Positions 56,786 through 64,000 of a stretch of DNA of 64,000 nt are shown here, piece by piece. How positions within the stretch are numbered: the stretch's first letter is position 1; each line of letters begins with the position of its first letter. The stretch comes from Cordilura impudica (Eukaryota; Arthropoda; Insecta; Diptera; Scathophagidae), in assembly GCA_963682025.1 (NCBI GenBank), contig OY821521.1:169444665-169508664 (forward strand), read 5' to 3'. Under the pieces are notes generated by a model that ran no database searches, was not told the origin of the DNA, and saw nothing but the letters and a program-made list of their open reading frames with translations. The translations under genes were made by a program, and so were the position numbers.

Positions 56786-57290
56786 AACAAGTAAGAAAAT
56801 TTTAGTCGCTCTAGACCGACCAAACGATACCCTATGTCATGCGTTTAGAGACTCTATCTCTCAGGACCAACTAATTGGATATATAAAATAAGCATAAACC
56901 AAATTTGAGTGGCATTATTTTTAATTTTATTGCCTTCAGATATGAAAAAGTTCATATCGGATGCTATATCTGTATGGGGACTAGGCCGAAAAATAGACCG
57001 ATCATGACCATATTTGACAAGGTCAGTTATTTTTTGTAAAAACATATACAAACCAAATTTGAGAAAATTCTTTGCAATATTTTTGTTTTTTAAAAGATTT
57101 AAGTGGAGATCGGGAATCAGCTTCATATGGGGTCTATGACTAAGAATTGTCCTATAGGATTTATTTTCTGACTACCGTTTAATGGATATTATGGCAATTA
57201 AGTCGATCTCATAGAGGTCATTTGTATCGATATAACAAAATACGAGTCTATGTCAAATATTAATGGTAGTTACAAAGTCATTATACCTTG
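56786..57290 (-). mobile_element. HINE-A copy 12, internally deleted, damaged right end
   Basis: AACAAGTAAGAAAATTTTAG left end with an imperfect palindrome; the microsatellite region is lost between about 57190 and 57230; the right end breaks off at TCATTATACC. Confidence 0.75.
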
Positions 57291-57297
57291 ACCATAT

Positions 57298-57870
57298 TTT
57301 TTATTTATTGACCAACAATCAGGGGATGCTCCCAACAGATGCAGTGTATTGTGTTGATCTCAGGAAAATAGGTTATGGGAAAGAGGAAAGAGGGAGTAGT
57401 GTTTGTGGATATTTGACTTAAATTTTATTAGATTATAACTGTCAGGAAAGACCTATGCGGGGAGTTTATTCCACACACGGCTAGTTCGACTGATAAACGA
57501 GTTCTCTCTGTAATGCGTTTTGCGGTCATCTGGACAATAGACTACAAACGGATGTGATCTACTAGAAAAGCGGGTAGAGCGAACCGAAACTCGGGCATTT
57601 GGAATAAGTTCGCTAATCTCAGAAGAACATTTCCCATGGTCGTATCTAGAGAACAGTGATATACAACCCACATTCCGACGATGTTCCAATGAGCCAATAG
57701 AATTGGATACCCTACTGTCATTGATGAGCATTAACGCCCTCCTTTGCACACGGTCCAGTAGCTCCAAAATAGACTTTGAAGCTCCTGCCCATATATGGGT
57801 TTTGTATTCCATTTTCGGTCGGATGTAAGTGGTATAGATTTTAAGGAGATCAGAAGGAGTGAACTAATTT
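57298..57870 (-). pseudogene. LINE-5: C-terminal fragment of a non-LTR polyprotein
   Basis: Minus-strand ORF 57812-57453: MEYKTHIWAGASKSILELLD, RVQRRALMLI, SLEHRRNVGCISLFSRYDHG, RSHPFVVYCPDDRKTHYREN, SFISRTSRVWNKLPA. This post-RT C-terminal arrangement (WAGAS..LD-VQ-RA..SLEHRR-V..F-PRT-R-WN-LPA) is very common in insect LINEs. The RT is missing (5' truncation). It runs into a TAAATAAAAA-type tail at about 57298, abutting HINE-A copy 12. Confidence 0.85.
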
Positions 57871-57932
57871 TTGCACTGTTTTAGGGTATAAATATAAAAT
57901 GCCGTTACTCGGAAACCGCTCCAACGATTTTT

Positions 57933-58264
57933 TTATACCCTCTACCACTATGTGGTTTGGGTATAATAACTTTATGCTGCTGTTTGTAACTACCAGAATC
58001 ATTTCCTGAGTCGATTTAGCGATGTCCGTCCGTCCGTCTGTGTGTCCATGTAAACCTTTTTATCAAACTACAGGTCGCAAATATGAATATATTTTAATAA
58101 AATTTTGTATATAAGCTTATATCGGCCATAGGATGAATGTTATTGAAATTGGTGAAATTCAGTCCATGTTCAGACCTAGTACCCATACAAATGACCCCTA
58201 TGAAATCGACTTAATTGCCATAATATCCAAATTATCTTATATATCTCAGTCAAATTGGGTTTGT
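57933..58264 (+). mobile_element. HINE-A copy 13, 3'-truncated
   Basis: TATACCCTCTACCACTATGTGG start, a GTCC microsatellite of a few units, broken off at CAAATTGGGTTTGTTTAC. Confidence 0.8.
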
Positions 58265-58410
58265 TTACAGTTATTATCTATTTTATCAAGGTATATGATT
58301 GAGTCGCGGAACATGTTTGAAAGGTTTTTTTTTTCATTAGTGTGTAGATTGAAAATTTTATGGATGAAAAGAGAACTCCAGTTTCAAATTTAAATAATAA
58401 ATTGTAGTTA

Positions 58411-58907
58411 TTGGACCTGCGTTTCTTAGTATATACAACCGAAAACATTAACCAGCTCAACAAGGAGTTGCAAGGGTAAAATAATTTAGTTATTGATGTT
58501 TGTATCGACGCATTCCAAATCAAGCTACTTCTATTTGAATCCGAACTTAGAAATAATAATCTTCACCATTTTCCACCATAAAAAGAATTTAGAGCAATAA
58601 AATTACTAGTTTTGCAAAGTATATGAACGTTGATGAACTTTTAAGATAATTTCTTCTCCATTTCAATACATGCTTCCCAGGTACCAGAAGCTATACAGAT
58701 GGAAATAATTTATTTGCAATGTAGCAATGGGTTGAAGCAGTTTCATCAAACGATTGATTTTTATAAAACATATGTAACAGCAGAAAATAATCCTAACTTA
58801 AGATTATTTGCTCAAAAAATTGTAAGCGTTTTTGGATCTACATATGTTTGTGAAGTAAATTTCGCGCTTCATTAACAGTCGATAATCTGGAAAGCCAATT
58901 AAATTAA
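58411..58907 (+). pseudogene. hAT-type transposase C-terminal fragment (GTF2IRD2/ZBED-like)
   Basis: Not a long ORF, but one frame reads almost through: DLRFLVYTTENINQLNKELQ, a stop, NNLVIDVCIDAFQIKLLLFE, SELRNNNLHHFPP, a stop, then from about 58680 VPEAIQMEIIYLQCSNGLKQ, FHQTIDFYKTYVTAENNPNL, RLFAQKIVSVFGSTYVCE, then a frame change and RASLTVDNLESQLN followed by TAA at 58905-58907. The L-FA-K..FGSTYVCE..F block is the C-terminal hAT dimerisation region as seen in GTF2IRD2/ZBED-type proteins (family knowledge). Stops and a small deletion after VCE make it a relic. Its TIRs were not found. Confidence 0.75.
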
Positions 58908-58943
58908 CTAAATAGAAAAATAGAAAAATAAATATTTCATTAA

Positions 58944-59392
58944 TCTATAATATTAATAGGTATGGCGATTTCTTGTGACCTCTTGCACTCTTTTAGTTAC
59001 CAACCGATTTTGACAAAAAATATACCATTTGAAAGGTATTTATTTGCAGATGTACACCATATTTATAGGTGTGCACCATTTGAACATAAAACACATATTT
59101 AAGCTTCAAATAAAAAACTATAATATACTGTATGTGTGTTTAGTAAATTTGTTTTGAATTGCGAATTGGCTAAAATTGATTAGCATACCTTTAGACTTCT
59201 ATAAAATTATTTATTAACAAATATTTACGTATAATGAAATTTAATGAATTGTATTTAAAAATTCACAATTTAATGAATTTTATTAAATTTAAAAAAAGAT
59301 TTTATATACATATATAGATTAAAAAAACATTGAAAGAATAAAATTGAATGAAAAATAAAATTTCCTGGAACTTGCACTCGAATTTCAACTGT
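58944..59392 (+). mobile_element. Heli-D copy 6, variant, 3' end lost
   Basis: A-to-T target, TCTATAATATTAATAGG start, then a body more like the 25860-25995 fragment. After GATTAGCATACC extra A/T-rich DNA intervenes; the 3' side is recognisable at 59350-59392 (TTTCCTGGAACTTGCACTCGAATTTC) but the hairpin and CTAG are missing. Confidence 0.65.
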
Positions 59393-59470
59393 AAATATAA
59401 AAATAAATGTTCTTCTTGAAATAATAGTATGCACTGAAATAAATTGCACTGAAATAAAAATTGGCTTTTT

Positions 59471-59605
59471 CATAGAATTTTGGTTCGCTGTGCATTTTTG
59501 ATAAAAATGTTGGCCAGAAGGTGATTTAAATTGCACTCAAATAAAAATTGGCTTTTTCATAAAATTTTTGTTCGCTGTGCATTTTTGATAAAAATGTGGG
59601 CCCGA
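59471..59605 (+). repeat. Tandem duplication of about 65 bp
   Basis: ATAAAAATTGGCTTTTTCATA and TTCGCTGTGCATTTTTGATA occur twice, around 59455-59520 and 59540-59600. Confidence 0.7.
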
Positions 59606-59629
59606 AGAGCGATTTGGGTTGGCCAGGCC

Positions 59630-59662
59630 TGGACTAGACCGACTATAATTTTCTTACTTGTT
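59630..59662 (+). mobile_element. Isolated HINE-A 3' end
   Basis: GGACTAGACCGACTATAATTTTCTTACTTGTT without any body: a severely 5'-truncated copy or recombination scar. Confidence 0.7.
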
Positions 59663-59910
59663 TTCTTTTTTTTTTGGATTTTCCATTATAAAACTTCCAC
59701 TTTCAGTTGCAATTTCTATTCAAAAAAAAAGTACCCAAAATCAGTAACAATCAAGCAAAAAATATTTGTGCAACTTTAAATACAAAATTTTACTCAAATT
59801 TATTGGACTTTTTTTTTTTTGGCTACCGCTTTTAAAGTGCAATTCGCCATTTTGTTACTCTTTGTAAGAATATTGTACATTTATTTTTGAGCATATCTAA
59901 AAAAAAATTA

Positions 59911-62594
59911 TTATACCCTCCACTCCAGTGTGCAGAGGTTATATATAAGTTTGTCATTCCGTTTGTAATAATTAGAAAAAAAAATTTGGGCCCCATAAAA
60001 TATATATATTTGTGATCGTTACAACAACCGGAGTTGATATAGCGATGTCCGTCTGTCCGTCTGTGGAAATCACGATGACGGCATCAATCGGGCAGCTAGG
60101 GTGCTCGTTGACATAAAAAATGATTCACTATATCCTGAGAAGTTTGCTGTTTGAAACCGTCCAAATCGGTCAATTGAGGCCCGAGATTTGAATAAAGAAC
60201 TAAAAAAAGTCTTGAAAAAATATAATTTTCTATGTTGTTCTTGTCACAATCACGTCCTCAATAGGATAGTTAAGGTGATCATTTTTAGTGAGAATGATTC
60301 AACAAATTAATGGGAAGATTTCTGTTTCAAAAATCATTAAAATCGGTGGAACCGGTCCAGGGAAATCTCTGAAAAAGTAAAAAAAAATGAAAAATATAAT
60401 GTTTCTATATTGTTCTTGTTGTTATTCTAAATGTTGTATTGTTGTCATAATGGACTGTTGTTTTTGTGGTCATTGTGGTAATAATATAATAAAAATTAAC
60501 CCTTTGTACATTTTTTTATAAACTCTGGTAGAAAAATTTAAAAGTCTCCATTGTTTTTGCATCACTAAAAAAATAGACAAGATCATTTCTGTCATTGCCA
60601 CGAGCCTGACTGCAAACTTTCAGATTGATTGGGCCACGGGAAAGGGGTAAAATCGATCCAAAATTTTTTCGACAAGCCGACACTACGAGTTAATATAAAG
60701 GGAGTAAAAAGTCACCAGCATCTCAAGCAAATGATGCTAAAATATGTACCAAGTTGTTAATAAAAAAAACAATGTAAATTTAGCAAAAAAGAACTTTATA
60801 TATTAATTTATTTAAAGAGAAAAACACAAAAATAACTTTTGAAGTTGTATTTTTTGTGTGTAATATTTACACACATATATTAAATAATACAAATAATATA
60901 CATATATTCGATATATGTATATCGATAATAACTGCATGTGAGAAATAAATCGGTATATTATTTTATTTACATAAAATTCTGCAATATTTTGTTGTGGGGA
61001 AAATACATTTCTTTTGCATTACCAGAGTGTCACTTCATTTTGCTCAGCGTGACTATGCCACAGTAGATGGCGCCACAATTCTTGTTCTAATTAGCTTTGA
61101 AATAGTTATTTCTATTTTAACATGAATGTCAATATTTTCAAATAGATATCATACATCACAATGTTAAGAGTATACACGGGCTGGTCTTTTATTATTTCAT
61201 ACGTTTTTTCATTATTCTTTTACAAATATAAACACAAGTTTGGCATATTAACTTTTTGTTGTCTTCACAAAATAGAGTTACCGAGTTCATCAATGAGTTT
61301 TTTGCTTTCAAAACAGTTCTACATAGTTATATAGAATTATTATTCTGCTTTACCTACAAAATATCTGATTGCGATTACATCTAATTTTTCAAAATTGTAT
61401 ATAATTACTAAAGCAGTATTATTCACATAAATACAAAATTGCACTTTTTAAATTTTCCATTCAAAGTTAAGAAAATATCAATTCTAAAAACTGGAATTAA
61501 AATTGCCAATTATAAATTATAAAATATTAATTGAATTTCAGAAAATCATATCAAAACGACGGAAATAATAATTTTAAATTTAGAAGACATCAATTGCATC
61601 AAATTCCAAAAAAACACCAAATATGTTTACATTTAAAAAATGTTTACTTAAAAAAAAATATTGGCATTCAGGAGAAATTAATAGCTTTTCAGTAACTTCT
61701 TTTAACGATAGTCGAATCGTTAAAAAAAGAAAAGCAAAATTATCAGTAAAATTTTTAAACGATATTCGCTATTGTTAAAGTCAGCTGTTTTTGTTATCTA
61801 AACGACAACCATTTTTGTGTTGTTTATTCAATCGATAAAAACTTAAATTTTTAAGTTAAAATATCGTCATACATAAATAAAAATCATAAAATAGTGAAAA
61901 TATTTTGCTTCTATTAAAAAACTTTTTTATATAAATAAAAAAATTAAATAGCATATTCAATTCATTATTTCATTTTCAAATAAATAAACAGAAATATTAG
62001 TAAAAAAAATAGAGATATTAAACATAAACATAAAATCATCCTGTCAAACACGAACTAATTTGTTTTTTCTATTCTTCTTTGTGTTTTTCGCTTATTTTGA
62101 CAGAGATGCAACTCGTTTACAATTTAAATAAATAGAAAAATAGATTTATCGACTGTCGTTAAGAAGTATATACTTAGTGAATCACTTAATCCTTAGTGCA
62201 AACAACAATAGCTGTCGATATATTTTGCCATTGTCGGATCGTTGAAATGTACAGAATCGGACTACAGAAAACATTAATTTAAATTCAATGAATTTTATAA
62301 AACCCCAAATGATATTTAAGAATTGCGAACATAAAAATTGTTACATAAATAAACGCAATTTGATGAGAATGTTATTTATATATAAATTTTCACAATTTTT
62401 TTTTTTTGATGAATATATGAAGCTCTTCAGAAAATAAAGATAACAAATTATTTTATTTAAAATTTTTGCGATATTTGGTTTTTTGCGTTTGGCATCCCTA
62501 ATTTAATTATTTATTATTATAAATTTATTCTCTATGTTTTCCAAATATGGCAATATTTTTTTGAAACAAAGTTGAGAGAGCTTTTTTCGGTTAT
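59911..62594 (+). mobile_element. HINE-B copy 2 (long non-coding element), cut by a LINE
   Basis: Starts TTATACCCTCCACTCCAGTG and follows HINE-B1 (3481-6145) collinearly, with scattered substitutions and small indels (for example an extra GTCC/GTCTG at 60050). It breaks off at about 62594, where TTATTTATTTATT (a LINE tail) begins; its own 3' end is beyond the window. The sequence common to both copies contains no ORF. Confidence 0.85.
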
Positions 62595-62727
62595 TTATTT
62601 ATTAAATGTGGATATCACATATAACAAGATATAAATCTTTTTAATAACAGTATGTGATCTTATAATGATACAATCAATTTGTGACAGTAGTTACAATACT
62701 TTTAGGAAACAAGAAAAATATAAAAAT

Positions 62728-63467
62728 AACAAGTAAGAAAATTATAGTCGGTCTAGACCGACTATACGATACCCTATACCATGCGTTTAGAAACCCTATC
62801 TCTTAGGCCCAACTAACTGGACATAGAAAATAAGCAAAAACCAAATTTGAGTGGGATTTTTATTAATTTTTTTGGCTGCAGATATGAAAAAGTTCATACC
62901 GGTTGCTATATCTATATGGGGACTAAGTCCAAAAATGGACCGTTCCTGATCATGTTTGGTAAAGTCTCTTCTATTTTGCAAAAATATATACAACAAAATT
63001 TGAGAAGAATCAGTGGAATATTTTTGTTTTTTAATAGATTTAAGTGAAGATCGGGAAGCACTACTCATTAATGGATGTAATGAACGCATACAAACCCAAT
63101 TTGAGTAAGATCTATATGACAATTTGGATCTAATGGCAATTTATGTCGATTTCATAGGGGAAATTTATATGGGGGCTAGGTCTGAACATGGACCGATTCT
63201 CACCAATTTCAATAACGTTCATCCCATGGCCGATAAAAGCTCACGTACCAAATTTCATCAAAATACATTCATATTTGCGACCTGCAGTTTGATTACAAGG
63301 TTTACATGGACACACAGACGGACGGACGGACGGACGGACGGACAACTCAGAAAGTGATTCTGATTCGATCGGTATAATTAAAGATGGGTCTAGGTCAAAT
63401 ATTTTTGGTTGTTACAAACAGCAGCACAAAGTCATTATACCCAAACCACATAGTGGTATAGGGTATA
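62728..63467 (-). mobile_element. HINE-A copy 14, inserted in LINE-2
   Basis: Both ends complete, with the 22-bp palindrome at the left and the ACCACATAGTGGT hairpin at the right; GGAC microsatellite at about 63318-63343. Two small internal deletions (about 35 bp at 63060; about 10 bp after the microsatellite). Confidence 0.87.
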
Positions 63468-63479
63468 AAAATATAAGTA

Positions 63480-63989
63480 AAAAATTAATACATAATGGGA
63501 GAGTATAGAATATATAATATAATCACAAATGAAACAATAATTAAGAAAGTTGCAAATTAGAGACCAAATCATTTTTAAACAATTAATTATTAAATTTGTA
63601 AAGCGTTGTCTGTTATTTGTAAATTGTTGGGTAACGAGTTCCACAGACATATGTATGCTATTTATAAAAAATTGCCAACTAGAGATTAATGTTCGATATC
63701 GTAATTGAATAAGATTATTTCCTCTATTGGATCGTGCAAATTGAAGGCGTTCAAATAAATAAGATGGTTCTTTGGTGTATATTACTTTGTGAAGTAGAAT
63801 TAGTGATCTTATTTTTATTAAGGCCACGAGGTCAACTCCATATAGAGACTTAGAATATAGAGAAGTTCCATCATATCTCTTTATACCATACACATAACGT
63901 AGGATCGCATTGTAAGTTACTAATAATCTCCTTTTACTTTCTGAATCACAAAAAACAAATATCTCACAACCATATAGTAACTTCGGCAT
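63480..63989 (-). pseudogene. LINE-2 polyprotein C-terminus (window-edge partial)
   Basis: Read on the minus strand from the right edge: MPKLLYGCEIFVFCDSESKR, LLVTYNAILRYVYGIKRYDG, LYGVDLVALIKIRSLILLHK, LQFARSNRGNNLIQLRYRTL, SSWQFFINSI. It matches the C-terminal part of LINE-1m (RNIVRYVFGIRKYG, LFGISFENLRKLRTILGLHK, FGRSSRGKRI). This is the post-RT region; the RT would lie beyond 64000. The open frame runs to 63435, but the last third lacks similarity and includes HINE-A-adjacent DNA. Confidence 0.75.
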
Positions 63990-64000
63990 AATGAAAGTTT

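Larger units (their letters stand above)
62593..64000 (-). mobile_element. LINE-2 (same family as 1692-3330), running off the window, hosting HINE-A copy 14
   Basis: Plus-strand TTATTTATTTATT marks its 3' tail against HINE-B2. The 3' untranslated region is interrupted by HINE-A copy 14 (62728-63467). Confidence 0.7.

Overview
The window is eukaryotic, repeat-dominated, intergenic or heterochromatic DNA. The base composition (very A/T-rich), the Helitron/Helentron-type interspersed elements with GGAC/GTCC microsatellite cores, the gypsy-class errantivirus, and the mix of LINE, Tigger and hAT remnants all fit a higher (cyclorrhaphan) fly; I cannot name the species. I found no host protein gene, rRNA or convincing tRNA gene. 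Every recognisable protein-coding stretch belongs to a mobile element, and only one long ORF (errantivirus env) looks intact. Repeat names used below are mine: HINE-A (about 0.75 kb; one end is a hairpin followed by CTTACTTGTT, the other starts TATACCCTATACCAC), HINE-B (up to 3.1 kb; starts TTATACCCTCCAC and ends in an ATTCGG-type hairpin plus CTTACTTGTTT), Heli-D (about 0.37 kb; 5' TC, 3' hairpin plus CTAG), FB-E (inverted-repeat element with termini of about 45 bp), the 18-mer array (minisatellite of unit about 18 bp, GTACCTTTTCTTAAAAAA or its complement), and the AAAATG array (7 to 14 bp units). Layout: 1-1.7 kb, featureless. 1.7-3.3 kb, a broken LINE (minus). 3.3-15.6 kb, an 18-mer array split by HINE-B1 and then by a young 8.04 kb errantivirus (minus) with near-identical LTRs and a TATA target duplication. 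16-20.7 kb, two HINE-A copies, more 18-mer array, and a duplicated non-coding block. 20.7-21.4 kb, a LINE C-terminal fragment and a fragment of a mobile-element-associated protein. 21.9-25.8 kb, Heli-D, the longest 18-mer array, FB-E and HINE-A. 27.2-32.5 kb, the 18-mer array in the opposite orientation, interrupted by a pogo/Tigger transposon with recognisable TIRs, a TA duplication and a decayed, intron-containing transposase. 32.6-36.5 kb, tandem repeats split by a LINE with endonuclease, RT and zinc-knuckle remnants. 37.2-51.7 kb, nested FB-E, HINE-A, HINE-B, Heli-D, AAAATG arrays and 18-mer arrays. Inside this stretch, at about 49.4-49.7 kb, a pol III-promoter-like segment is followed by a hammerhead-ribozyme-like motif. 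52.5-59.4 kb, Heli-D copies, an A/T-rich satellite of about 350 bp period split by a jockey-like LINE, HINE-A, another LINE end and a hAT transposase fragment. 59.9-64 kb, HINE-B2, entered by a LINE that is itself entered by HINE-A. The relative order of insertions can be read from the nesting: the 18-mer arrays and FB-E are old hosts, HINE-B and the LINEs sit in or next to them, HINE-A sits inside FB-E, LINE and array sequence, and the errantivirus is very recent because its two LTRs differ at only two positions. The best candidates for something under-described are the ribozyme-like motif beside pol III boxes (49.5-49.7 kb), the env-retaining but gag/RT-lacking young errantivirus, and the dispersed 18-mer satellite with its strand switches.
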